36,986 nucleotides of DNA. Source: Hofstenia miamia. Taxonomy: Eukaryota > Xenacoelomorpha > Acoela. The position numbers and the translations under genes are program-made. The DNA lies in the NCBI GenBank assembly GCA_004352715.1, contig SCFE01000024.1, positions 2,262,591 through 2,299,576 on the forward strand. Reading direction: 5' to 3'. Below the pieces are notes generated by a model that was given only the letters and a program-made list of their open reading frames with translations, ran no database searches and was not told the origin of the DNA. Below, one piece after another: positions 1-8,280 of the stretch; positions within the stretch are counted from its first letter, which is position 1; every line of letters begins with the position of its first letter.

Positions 1-317
1 ACATAATTGAGCATTGGATTGCTTAATAATTTGCAAAATCTTGTTTTCATTGTTTGCAAGTTTTTTTCAACATGATCTTCCATTTGTTGTTTGTTAATAG
101 TATCCCTTTCCTTTTCACCATCACAAACATTTATAATTTTCTTGTTGCACATATTTAAATCTCTATTAAAAAGATTATACCCTGATATATCTAACATATT
201 ATTTTCAATTTGATTTATTTTGTATTTTATGAGTTTAACATCTGTTTCTATATTATTATTGTAACCTTCTTGATAAGAATGTGTAGCTTCAGGTATTCCA
301 CTATTATTAAATCCCAT
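1..317 (-). CDS. Unknown Polinton gene, 5' part (runs off the window)
   Basis: An uninterrupted minus-strand frame starts at an ATG (315-317) and is still open at position 1, giving 105 codons. The start is chosen because a TATATA signal and an upstream TTTTCT tract lie immediately before it, as at three other genes of this element. The protein begins MGFNNSGIPEATHSYQEGY and is rich in Asn, Lys and Glu with short coiled-coil-like stretches. No domain is recognised. It lies just downstream of protease copy 1, with 62 bp between that gene's stop and this ATG. It may be a structural or accessory virion protein, but that is only inference from position. Confidence 0.6.
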   Translation of the reverse strand, partial: MGFNNSGIPEATHSYQEGYNNNIETDVKLIKYKINQIENNMLDISGYNLFNRDLNMCNKKIINVCDGEKERDTINKQQMEDHVEKNLQTMKTRFCKLLSNPMLNY

Positions 318-340
318 TTATATAAGGAAAAAAGAAAATA
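318..340 (-). promoter_or_regulatory. Candidate virus-type promoter before gene at 317
   Basis: On the minus strand the sequence reads TTTTCTTTTTTCCTTATATAA and then the ATG. The same arrangement (TTTTCT tract, then TATATA within a few bases of ATG) occurs before 2213, 3894 and 8691. The TATA element lies too near the ATG to be a typical host core promoter. Confidence 0.45.
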
Positions 341-379
341 TTTTTTTTCAACATTTGAATTTGTCAAGAGTTAGCTGTG

Positions 380-1040
380 TTAAACTTTTATAAAATAGTT
401 TTTAATATATTCCTCATTCATATATCTCTCACATTTTCTCTTGTAAAGATCATTAACTATTGAGAAATAATCTCTGCCCTTCCATCTTTCATATATAAAC
501 CAAATACAATAGTATCCACATAATACACTAGAACTTTGTTGATACTGTGAACTGTTGTACACAATATTATCCTTATCATCTTTAAATATTGAAAAAATAC
601 TTTGAAATAGAGGTAGGCCAAAACTATCAAAATACTCAAGATTGACAGAGCCAAACTCTTTAAAGGTAATTGCATTCCCTGCGGATACTTTGGTATCCTT
701 AAAGGTAATTTCATTCCCTGTGGATACTTTGGTATCCTTAAAATAATAAAATGCTATCCAATGTGTGCCAGTATTTGAAGAATGGTCTAAATTACAAACA
801 TAAAATCCAAACCCCAAATTTTCCAAAGTATTTCTAGAAAAGATCCCCTTAAAGTTTTTAATATTCTTCATAAATTGTAAAATATCATAATTTGAAAGGG
901 GATTACTAAAGTTTAAACTGAATAGTTTTTTTATCTGCATTCCCTTTCCTTTAGGTGTATTTAATCGCATTCCTTTCCCTTTTGAACCTGGAGGTCCAAT
1001 TTTCATCCCATTTCCTTTAGGTGTATTTAATTGCATACCT
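380..1040 (-). CDS. PX/adenain-like cysteine protease fusion, copy 1 (C-terminal part)
   Basis: This is the C-terminal part of a Polinton maturation protease of the adenovirus/Ulp1 cysteine protease fold. Visible catalytic landmarks are the His in GTHWIAFYY (near 758-769), an acidic residue in EYFDSFG (near 630-645), the Gln in SQYQQ, and the nucleophile Cys in LCGYYC (518-520). Upstream, still in frame, is a Gly/Lys-rich tract with repeated GMQL/GMKI/GMRL units that continues a PX-like minor capsid segment, so the two are fused. A 13-residue duplication (FKDTKVSTGN / FKDTKVSAGN) lies between the catalytic His and Asp. The N-terminus is lost in the gap at 1041. The role would be cleavage of capsid precursors during virion maturation. 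The frame is intact from 1040 to the stop at 380-382. Confidence 0.85.
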
Positions 1041-2040
1041 NNNNNNNNNNNNNNNNNNNNNNNNNNNNNNNNNNNNNNNNNNNNNNNNNNNNNNNNNNNN
1101 NNNNNNNNNNNNNNNNNNNNNNNNNNNNNNNNNNNNNNNNNNNNNNNNNNNNNNNNNNNNNNNNNNNNNNNNNNNNNNNNNNNNNNNNNNNNNNNNNNNN
1201 NNNNNNNNNNNNNNNNNNNNNNNNNNNNNNNNNNNNNNNNNNNNNNNNNNNNNNNNNNNNNNNNNNNNNNNNNNNNNNNNNNNNNNNNNNNNNNNNNNNN
1301 NNNNNNNNNNNNNNNNNNNNNNNNNNNNNNNNNNNNNNNNNNNNNNNNNNNNNNNNNNNNNNNNNNNNNNNNNNNNNNNNNNNNNNNNNNNNNNNNNNNN
1401 NNNNNNNNNNNNNNNNNNNNNNNNNNNNNNNNNNNNNNNNNNNNNNNNNNNNNNNNNNNNNNNNNNNNNNNNNNNNNNNNNNNNNNNNNNNNNNNNNNNN
1501 NNNNNNNNNNNNNNNNNNNNNNNNNNNNNNNNNNNNNNNNNNNNNNNNNNNNNNNNNNNNNNNNNNNNNNNNNNNNNNNNNNNNNNNNNNNNNNNNNNNN
1601 NNNNNNNNNNNNNNNNNNNNNNNNNNNNNNNNNNNNNNNNNNNNNNNNNNNNNNNNNNNNNNNNNNNNNNNNNNNNNNNNNNNNNNNNNNNNNNNNNNNN
1701 NNNNNNNNNNNNNNNNNNNNNNNNNNNNNNNNNNNNNNNNNNNNNNNNNNNNNNNNNNNNNNNNNNNNNNNNNNNNNNNNNNNNNNNNNNNNNNNNNNNN
1801 NNNNNNNNNNNNNNNNNNNNNNNNNNNNNNNNNNNNNNNNNNNNNNNNNNNNNNNNNNNNNNNNNNNNNNNNNNNNNNNNNNNNNNNNNNNNNNNNNNNN
1901 NNNNNNNNNNNNNNNNNNNNNNNNNNNNNNNNNNNNNNNNNNNNNNNNNNNNNNNNNNNNNNNNNNNNNNNNNNNNNNNNNNNNNNNNNNNNNNNNNNNN
2001 NNNNNNNNNNNNNNNNNNNNNNNNNNNNNNNNNNNNNNNN
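1041..2040. other. Assembly gap, 1000 N
   Basis: A run of exactly 1000 N, a round placeholder size. It hides the N-terminus of protease copy 1 and the remainder of the gene starting at 2213. Frames that appear to span it are not evidence of coding. Confidence 0.95.
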
Positions 2041-2213
2041 TTATGTAATACATATTTTATGACTTCTTTTGGACTGGTTAATTCACGTTTCCTTGTTTCA
2101 TTAAAACAACCCAAAGATTGCACTCCATAATATTTTTCATTTTCTCCTGTCTTGGTATTATTTACTGTTTTCAGTATAATTGGTTGACTTACAATTTGAA
2201 CTCTTTTACTCAT
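2041..2213 (-). CDS. Unknown Polinton gene, N-terminal 57 codons
   Basis: A frame begins at ATG 2211-2213 (MSKRVQIVSQPIILKTVNN...) and stays open into the gap at 2040. The start is supported by the TTTTCT...TATATA signal directly upstream. The visible part has no recognised domain, is moderately basic, and contains one Cys. Neighbours are a small broken gene on the upstream side (2257-2616) and, across the gap, protease copy 1. Function unknown; it is probably a virion or packaging protein, judged by location only. Confidence 0.5.
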
Positions 2214-2242
2214 TTCTATATAAGAGATTAGAAAAAATTAAT
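2214..2242 (-). promoter_or_regulatory. Candidate virus-type promoter before gene at 2213
   Basis: The minus strand reads TTTTCTAATCTCTTATATAG, two A and then the ATG. It shares the TTTTCT tract and TATATA with the signals at 318, 3895 and 8692. Confidence 0.45.
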
Positions 2243-2256
2243 TTCAATAATTTGTT

Positions 2257-2616
2257 TTAGGAAGGAAATATGTCCAATTTTTGCAAACTAATCCATTTTA
2301 TAGGCCCTGCATCACTTGCAAACAGCCAAAACGGACCATTTTCATGTGAAATATCACACCAAATTATACCATTAGATGTAGCTAGTCAAAATATTAATTT
2401 ATTATATTCTAAACTATATGCAAGTTCCTGATTAATTATATTTGCACGCTTTTGCAAGTTGTGCTTATTCCTTTTGCATATTCCTCTAAAGAACACTTGT
2501 GTACCAATTAGCTTATACTGCAAATGTTGCAAATCAGAATTATCAGTGTTCTTAAATTCAGTATCAAATTCCATTCCTTTAATAATATCACTGTCATCAG
2601 TATTTAATTCAGTCAT
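2257..2616 (-). pseudogene. Small unknown Polinton gene with one in-frame TGA
   Basis: Reading from ATG 2614-2616 gives about 76 codons to a TGA at 2386-2388. The same frame then continues without interruption for about 42 more codons to a stop at 2257-2259, and that second part still looks coding (it includes ENGPFWLFASDAGPIKW). The simplest reading is one protein of about 119 residues broken by a single point nonsense change. An upstream TTG at 2638-2640 could extend the frame by eight residues, and an ATATATAT stretch lies just beyond it. No domain was recognised. The gene lies between the fibre-like gene and the gene starting at 2213. Confidence 0.45.
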
Positions 2617-2652
2617 TCCAAAACAAATCAGTGGTGTCAAAATATATATTAT

Positions 2653-2972
2653 TTAAGGGGAAACAAATGTTTCTTCTATTACTAAATTGTGTACAGACAA
2701 TACACCAAATTTAGTAATTTGGACATAAACATCTTTTGATTTTTCACAAACTACTGCAAATTTTATTGTTTTTGGAGGCCAAGCTTTTTTTGGTAAAGTA
2801 AATAAAGTCCAGTTGCTAGATAAAATCTCACCAGTTCTAAAAACATATTTACCTCTAAAATGTACAAAGGTATTAATTATTGTATGGTATACATCATTTT
2901 TTAAATGTAACATATTATAACGATTTTTTGATAAGATACAAATTCCTGAAAGTGAAATGTAACTATGTGCAT
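2653..2972 (-). CDS. Fibre/tail-collar-like head domain protein, C-terminal part
   Basis: The frame ends at 2653 and enters the gap at 2973. About 105 residues are visible. Their layout (SYISLSGICIL near the start, then W.LFTLPKKAWPPKTIKF, VQITKFGVLSV near the end) recalls the small beta-sandwich heads of phage and adenovirus-like fibre or collar proteins, in which an LP.G..P..T..F motif is followed by a V.I...G.V.V strand. The suggested role is a receptor-binding or vertex protein of the virion. This is inferred from the pattern alone and no alignment was run. The frame is intact in the visible part. Polinton neighbours on both sides support a virion gene. Confidence 0.45.
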
Positions 2973-3149
2973 NNNNNNNNNNNNNNNNNNNNNNNNNNNN
3001 NNNNNNNNNNNNNNNNNNNNNNNNNNNNNNNNNNNNNNNNNNNNNNNNNNNNNNNNNNNNNNNNNNNNNNNNNNNNNNNNNNNNNNNNNNNNNNNNNNNN
3101 NNNNNNNNNNNNNNNNNNNNNNNNNNNNNNNNNNNNNNNNNNNNNNNNN
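2973..3149. other. Assembly gap, 177 N
   Basis: This gap joins the C-terminal half of the fibre-like gene to the truncated C-terminal side of protease copy 2. Neither gene is complete across it. The non-round length suggests a size estimate from read pairs. Confidence 0.95.
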
Positions 3150-3894
3150 CCAAAACTATCAAAATACTCAAGATTGACAGAGCCAAACTCTTTAAAGGTA
3201 ATTGCATTCCCTGCGGATACTTTGGTATCCTTAAAGGTAATTTCATTCCCTGTGGATACTTTGGTATCCTTAAAATAATAAAATGCTATCCAATGTGTGC
3301 CAGTATTTGAAGAATGGTCTAAATTACAAACATAAAATCCAAAACCCAAATTTTTCAAAGTATTTCTAGAAATGATCCCCTTAAAGTTTTTAATATTCTT
3401 CATAAATTGTAAAATATCATAATTTGAAAGGGGATTACTAAAGTTTAAACTGAATAGTTTTTTTATCTGCATTCCCTTTCCTTTAGTTGTATTTAATTGC
3501 ATACCTTCTCCTGGAATTGCTTGTTTTAATCCCTTTCCAAAGATTTTATTGACTGAATTTCTTCCCAAGGCTCCCATTGCACCAGTACCTAATGGTGCTA
3601 CTGCATATTTTCCAATTAATGGAGCAGCTGCTATAAGTAAGGGGGCCAAAGCACCACCATTTTTCTTCATTGCATTAAGTTGTGTTGTAGAAATTTTAAT
3701 ATCACAAGCTATTTTTATTTTCTTAGCTCTTTCTAATTGGTTTATTTGTCTTTCTATTAAAAGACATGGAAGGGAAGTTCCTTGCCTAGTATTACTAACC
3801 CTTAAAGTTATAGGATTTGAATTTTTAATACTTTTTTCAATTTATTTAATTGACCATTAGTTAAGTTTAAGTTATACTTTTTATATTCCGTCAT
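3150..3894 (-). pseudogene. PX/adenain-like protease fusion, copy 2 (N-terminal part, frameshifted)
   Basis: The coding frame starts at ATG 3892-3894 (MTEYKKYNLNLTNGQL), shifts near 3830, then runs through a Gln/Lys-rich stretch, a Gly/Ala/Pro-rich hydrophobic segment (GGALAPLLIAAAPLIGKY, near 3600-3665) and a Gly/Lys GMQL repeat into the protease domain. The catalytic His motif GTHWIAFYY and the EYFDSF motif are present; the Cys half is lost in the gap. The basic N-terminus plus hydrophobic Gly-rich segment is typical of PX/minor-capsid proteins of Polintons and adintoviruses. There is no stop between it and the protease, so it is a fusion. It is nearly identical to 618-970 but differs at several bases and lacks a 66-base block of GMxL repeats. 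Confidence 0.82.
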
Positions 3895-3925
3895 TTTGTA
3901 TATAAAGAAAAAAGAAAATATTTTT
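3895..3925 (-). promoter_or_regulatory. Candidate virus-type promoter before PX-protease
   Basis: The minus strand reads TTTTCTTTTTTCTTTATATA, then CAAA and the ATG. It is nearly the same string as the signal before 317. Confidence 0.5.
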
Positions 3926-3927
3926 CC

Positions 3928-4855
3928 TTAAAATGTTAAAGTAGTTTGATTTGATGCTGAATTCACAGATATGTCTTGTTCATAAATAATCAATGTATAG
4001 AATTTAAATGGATCTGCAGGAACACCTTGCAAAGTATATCTAACTCTAATTTCATTGATAGCATTTCGAGATGTATCTTTTTGTTTCGATAAATCAAATA
4101 CTATTATTCCATATTTCTCCCTAAAATCAGAAGCTTGATAAATGTACCTGTTGAAACGTCATTAACACCATCATTATATCTTACAAATTCTGTATATAGT
4201 CTTGGAAACTAACTAGTTGAATGAATCTCTACTTGTGGATAAAAATTATCATTTCCTAATTCTAACTGACATGAAGAAATTTCAGTAGAATTAATGGTAT
4301 CAAAGTCAAGTTCATTTTTTCTTTGATCATTAATTTTATCTTCAGTGATGGTATAGATGAAACTATATCTAGGTTTTTGCATTGAATTACTTATTCTAAA
4401 TATGCCTGATTGTTGATTTATAGGATTAGATTCCTCTAATGTGTTTCTTATATACACNNNNNNNNNNNNNNNNNNNNNNNNNNNNNNNNNNNNNNNNNNN
4501 NNNNNNNNNNATTGAGTGACAACTAGTTTTCCATTTCCAGCTGGATTAAATATTACATTATCATCTTTTGCTAATTAAACATTTATTTGAACCTTGCCTG
4601 CATTTAAGATACTATGTCTTAGAGCTCTGGAAAAATCAACTTTACTGAAATAAAAAATTGCATTAATTTCATTTCCATCTTTTAGAAGTTCTATTTTATC
4701 ATTATTGTCCTCACAGAAAAATTCATTTTGTGCACTGTTCAAATAAGATTCTGAATACTCAAGAATGTTTTGTAAGATTTGCAGTAGAAGTATATTCCAC
4801 AATACTCTGTTAAAAAGTGAGTAGACATCACCATTAATGGTAAAATTCAATATTT
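3928..4855 (-). pseudogene. Polinton major capsid protein (double jelly-roll), N-terminus deleted
   Basis: Several frame pieces together read as the C-terminal two thirds of a Polinton/adintovirus-type major capsid protein. The first piece (about 4855-4578) carries EYSESYLNSAQNEFFCED, typical of the loop in the first jelly roll. After an in-frame TAA at 4575-4577 come VIFNPAGNGKLVV, a 53-N gap (4458-4510), and a piece ending ELGNDNFYPQVEIHS with a TAG at 4209-4211. Beyond a frameshift near 4150 is the conserved C-terminus with GIIVFDLSKQ and FYTLIIYEQ, stopping at 3928-3930. The protein would form the hexon-like shell. The N-terminal third is missing: the frame runs directly out of the helicase end near 4850, so a deletion has joined the two genes. 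Confidence 0.75.
4458..4510. other. Assembly gap, 53 N, inside the capsid gene
   Basis: A short N run interrupting the major capsid coding region between its two jelly-roll parts. Confidence 0.95.
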
Positions 4856-5149
4856 TTTTTAGTTGTGCACATTTGCTTAATTGCAAGTGATATTAAGTAA
4901 TTATTCTTAATTAAAGAATGGCTTTCTAAAGATGAGCATTGATATGGATCACCAAACATATTAACAGTATATCCATATTGAAGAAAGCCTTGATAAATTT
5001 TTGATATCCATTTATTTGACACCATAGAGAATTCATCTATAAATATCTCCTTGTTCTTTAAATCTCCTAATTTGTTATAGCTATATTCAGAAAAATAACT
5101 ATCAAATGTATAGCATTTCTTATTAAAACTCTTTAATCTTCTTCTTATT
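4834..5149 (-). pseudogene. SF1 helicase, part 2 (motifs II and III)
   Basis: The frame runs from the inserted element's edge at 5149 down to a stop at 4834. It contains the Walker B/motif II box IFIDEFSMV followed by VNMFGDPYQC, which fits SF1 motif III (GDxxQ). Upstream is a CYTFDSYFSE stretch that fits the spacing between motifs Ia and II. This is the continuation of 6095-6297. If the 945-bp insertion and one copy of its 3-bp target repeat are ignored, the reading frames line up. The helicase C-terminus (motifs IV-VI) is absent because the sequence changes to capsid coding near 4850. Role: DNA unwinding during element replication. Confidence 0.7.
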
Positions 5150-6094
5150 GTAGAATCGCAGGGGAGCTCTGCCTACTCTAGCAGTACTGGGAAACTCAAG
5201 AGTTAAGATCAAATGTTGCAAAGTTTACTGTAGCAGAGAGTGACCTGCATTGCAACAAGAGGAAGAAACATTGGTAGTTCACCAATTTGCCTAATAAATA
5301 ATGAAATTCCATAAAGAACTTCAGCAGTGACCAATTCACATGGCATCATGCTGAAGCCATATTTACAAAGCCATCCTTACTTGCCAAGGTGCTAATTGTG
5401 TGTCTCAAGTTGTAATTTCTAGCTCAATAAACAATTTATCTCAGATTTCTATTATCTCAGCTCATGTAAATAAATAATAAACAAAAGGCACATAATTGCT
5501 GTGCATTCATGTTTGCCAATGGCATAGTATATTTGCAGTGTGTTAATATTATGTGCATGTACAAATTGATTGAATAAAAAGTTGTTATTCCCTACACCTA
5601 ATTGTAACCTAAAGCGACCACAATTTGTCTGTCACTGTTAAGGAGCTATTTGTTACCCCAGACCCAGTGCAGTTTCCTCCCGAATTGTTGCCAGATCTTA
5701 AGCAATAGTTATCATAACCAAATCCTTGATGATAAATCTAAAAGGGGTTACTAGATAATAAAAGTGAAAAATATCAAACACAGTTGGAGGAAGACAAATT
5801 TATTGTGTGCTTTGCTACAGTGTTCTCAGATATTTATTACAAAATCCTGTAAATTATTACCTGGATACTGTTTACAGTTTTAAACACAATTTCCCTCACA
5901 AAGTTTAAATGAGCAATCACACATAATTTGAACCGAGGGGACAAATAATAATTCTATAGAAAATGTGAACAAATTGAATTAAAAAAATTGACTCAAATTG
6001 ATAGCACCTAATCGTCAAATAAGGACGTCAAAAAGACGTATTTTCAGAGTGCCAAATAATTAAAATTGAAAAATAGGGCCCTGAGTGACTCTAC
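5150..6094. mobile_element. 945-bp non-autonomous inverted-repeat element inserted in the helicase gene
   Basis: The ends are imperfect inverted repeats: GTAGAATCGCAGGGGAGCTC at 5150, and on the other strand GTAGAGTCACTCAGGGCCCT from 6094. ATT precedes the left end (5147-5149) and follows the right end (6095-6097), a 3-bp target duplication; a cut using TTA is nearly as good. The insertion lies between helicase motifs Ia and II, and the flanking frames line up across it. No coding region was found inside, so it must be mobilised in trans. The inner CAGGG.. ends resemble hAT termini, but an 8-bp duplication is not visible. A 3-bp TWA duplication would suggest PIF/Harbinger. The family is left open. 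Confidence 0.6.
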
Positions 6095-6530
6095 ATTATG
6101 TTTTCAATTGCTTTATTTGTATATGTAAAGATAATAGGGTTTTTACTGTTTTTAACAAGTTCACATAACTTTGTAGTCTTACCTGATCTTTCTGGTCCTA
6201 CATAAATTGTTCCATTTCTATCTTCCCAAATATATGATTCTATGTCTAAGTTTTCTCTATAATGCTTTTCAAAATATGTTACATCATTTTTATACATAAG
6301 TGGTTTGCCAATGCATGAGGAATTAAATTTAATATCTTTCTTTTATTCATATATTTTTTAGGATTAGTGATATATATTCCATCTGTATTTATTGCACATA
6401 ATTTTGAATCTATTATACAAGTTTCATCTATCAATTTCAAGCATTGTAAAATTGAATTAGATATAACAAAACAATTTATAGATGTGTTTTCCTGAAATAT
6501 TCATTCATATGTTTGCTCCTTTATTGTGTA
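6095..6530 (-). pseudogene. PolB/helicase gene, middle part (candidate polymerase motif C, helicase motifs I and Ia)
   Basis: Two frame pieces shift near 6300. The upstream piece contains SKLCAINTDGIYITNPKK; by position and shape INTDG could be a divergent PolB motif C (normally DTDS), but this is tentative. The downstream piece (6091-6297) has FEKHYRENLDIESYIWED followed by the Walker A box GPERSGKTTKL and a motif Ia-like PIIFTYTNKAIENI. It reads on, across the inserted 945-bp element, into 5149-4834. The left end of the Tc1-like insertion cuts it at 6530. Role: replication of the Polinton. The break, frameshift and two insertions make it non-functional. Confidence 0.6.
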
Positions 6531-7617
6531 TACAGTACTGGCCAAAAGTTTGGGAACAGTAACCTGTGTAAAGCATGGTAATGCTATTTCCTGGAAACTT
6601 CCTAAAATTCCTGGAATTCCTAATTTTTTCTTAGAATTTATAACAGATTGATTTAACCAATCAAATTAACACAACTTTAGATTTACACACAATACATTTT
6701 TACTGAAAAAGCACCATCATTATAGTTTGAAATATGGTCTGTGGTAGTGAAATTTCACCTACAAAGCATGCTCAAATTCATATCTTGTGTGAGGAGGGGT
6801 ACAATGGGCGTGTCAGTATCTTTGGTATCCAGAAATGTTACTCACTATCAGCAACTGCAAAATTATTCCTCTTGCAAGTGGTCTGGAAGACCAAAAGTGA
6901 CAACCCCTAAAACTGACCATCTCATTCACCATTACATCATCAAGCAACCATTCTCTTCATCTTATGAATTCAAAGCAAATCTAGGTGCAGTAGTTCAGAA
7001 TGTATCAACACACCCCAGTACGCGTTGATTGAATACTACCTTTACCTTCCTTCATGAAAACCAGCAGCCAAACCCTGATTGTCTTCAAAGAACATTCGAG
7101 ACTGGTTGCACTTCTGCAGGCAATTCCAACACGACACCACTAAGATGTGGGATCAAGTAATGTTTTGTGATGAATCCAAGATTTGCCAATTTACATCATA
7201 CTGGCCACATGTTCAACAGTCAAGAAACAAAAGATTCAACACATATTACACGCAACAAATTGTCTGCCCAGCACCTTCTATGATGATTTGGGGTGCTACA
7301 ACTGCAAATGGGTGTGCTGATCTGCATTTTGTTCCTCACAACGAAACAGTCACAGCCAAGGCCTACCTCAAAATAATTCAGGAGAAAGTTCCCATGTTTA
7401 TGCAGCTTTGCAGAACATCTTTACTACAACAAGATGGTGCTAGTTGCCACAGCACCAAAGTGTGAAACAGTGGATTGCATCACAAGACTTTCGGCTGCTT
7501 GAGAACTGGCCAGGAAACTCCCCAGACCTCAACGTCATAGAAAATGGCTGGCATCACATCAAAAACTGCCTGAGGAAGCGCCAATGCACATCACTTGATG
7601 ATCTGAAATTTTCTGTA
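6531..7617 (+). mobile_element. Tc1-like DNA transposon, 3' end deleted
   Basis: The left terminal repeat starts at 6533 (CAGTACTGGCCAAAAGTTTG) directly after a TA at 6531-6532, the usual Tc1/mariner target. The transposase follows from 6734. No inverse match of the left terminus is found near the right end. Instead coding changes directly into the Polinton polymerase N-terminal region at about 7605-7620. The right terminal repeat is therefore missing, and the right edge given is approximate. Confidence 0.8.
6734..7617 (+). pseudogene. Tc1-like DD34E transposase, frameshifted
   Basis: The protein starts MVCGSEISPTKHAQIHILCE, the paired-type helix-turn-helix N-terminus of Tc1 transposases, followed by CKWSGRPKVTTP and EFKANLG in other frames. 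The catalytic core is mostly in one frame (7079-7465): the first Asp is in QVMFCDESKI, the second in LQQDGASCHS. After a further shift the terminal segment NSPDLNVIENGWHHIKN carries the catalytic Glu. At least three frame changes and a stop break it. The enzyme would cut and paste the element at TA sites. It is inserted within the Polinton polymerase/helicase gene in the opposite orientation. Confidence 0.85.
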
Positions 7618-8280
7618 TAAAACTGCAGAGATTTCACAATACTGACACATTCAGGTAATACAATAACAAAATTCTTTTGTTTCAACTGCTTAAGATCTTC
7701 CAACTGACTTAATTTTATAATTTTCTTATGTCTATTTGACCATTTTAAGACTTTTATATATTTTATAAGTTTATCAGTACCTACTTGATTAGCTTTTGAT
7801 GCAGTCATTTTTAAATTCTTGTCTAAAATTGGAAATAAAGTATTATCTTTTACAATATACACTAATGTTATATCTGAGGAATTTTTTGTATGTGAAAAAA
7901 CTTTCTATACATTATGTCAAAATCATGAATGATAACATTTTTATGACAAATTTTAAGCCAGTATACAAATTCATTTGAAGATATCATTGGACCATTTAAT
8001 ACAAATTTATGCAATTCTGTTCATAAAATATCTTTTGTGTATCTCTTAAGTCCCTGTTTTTTTAACTTGTTCCCAAATATAATTTAAAACACATTCATTA
8101 TTTTCATTATTTTTAAAGTCTGAATTATCAAAGATTGACATTAATAGGTGTCTTCCCATTTTATTATATATATATATTTTCTTTTGAAAGTAATAATTTT
8201 AAAACCAAGTTTGTTAATTGTTTCATATGAAGATAACTTTTCATCTGTAGTTTTCAAATTGTATAAATGGCAAATTTGTA
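7618..8280 (-). pseudogene. Polinton PolB N-terminal domain, frameshifted
   Basis: Frame pieces between 8280 and 7618 read in order CHLYNLKTTDEKLSSYE, then CVLNYIWEQVKKTGT, then KFVLNGPMISSNEFVYWLK with NVIIHDFDIMYRKFF, then ITLVYIVKDNTLFPILDKNL and NQVGTDKLIKYIKVLKW. This order and these phrases resemble the region N-terminal to the exonuclease domain of Polinton protein-primed DNA polymerases, as far as can be judged without alignment. At least three frameshifts separate the pieces. The exonuclease and most of the palm domain are absent: coding stops at the deleted end of the Tc1-like element and resumes at 6530 near the C-terminal side. This piece continues the basic N-terminal frame at 8254-8691. 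Confidence 0.62.

Noticed and set aside
1017-2213. Long frames through the N run at 1041-2040, and similar ones at 2973-3149 and 16550-17549
   Set aside because: Their length comes from N; only the real bases at their ends were used.
7554-7617. C-terminal end of the minus-strand frame at 7554-7862
   Set aside because: The last 21 codons are antisense to the Tc1 transposase; only the part right of about 7618 is Polinton polymerase.
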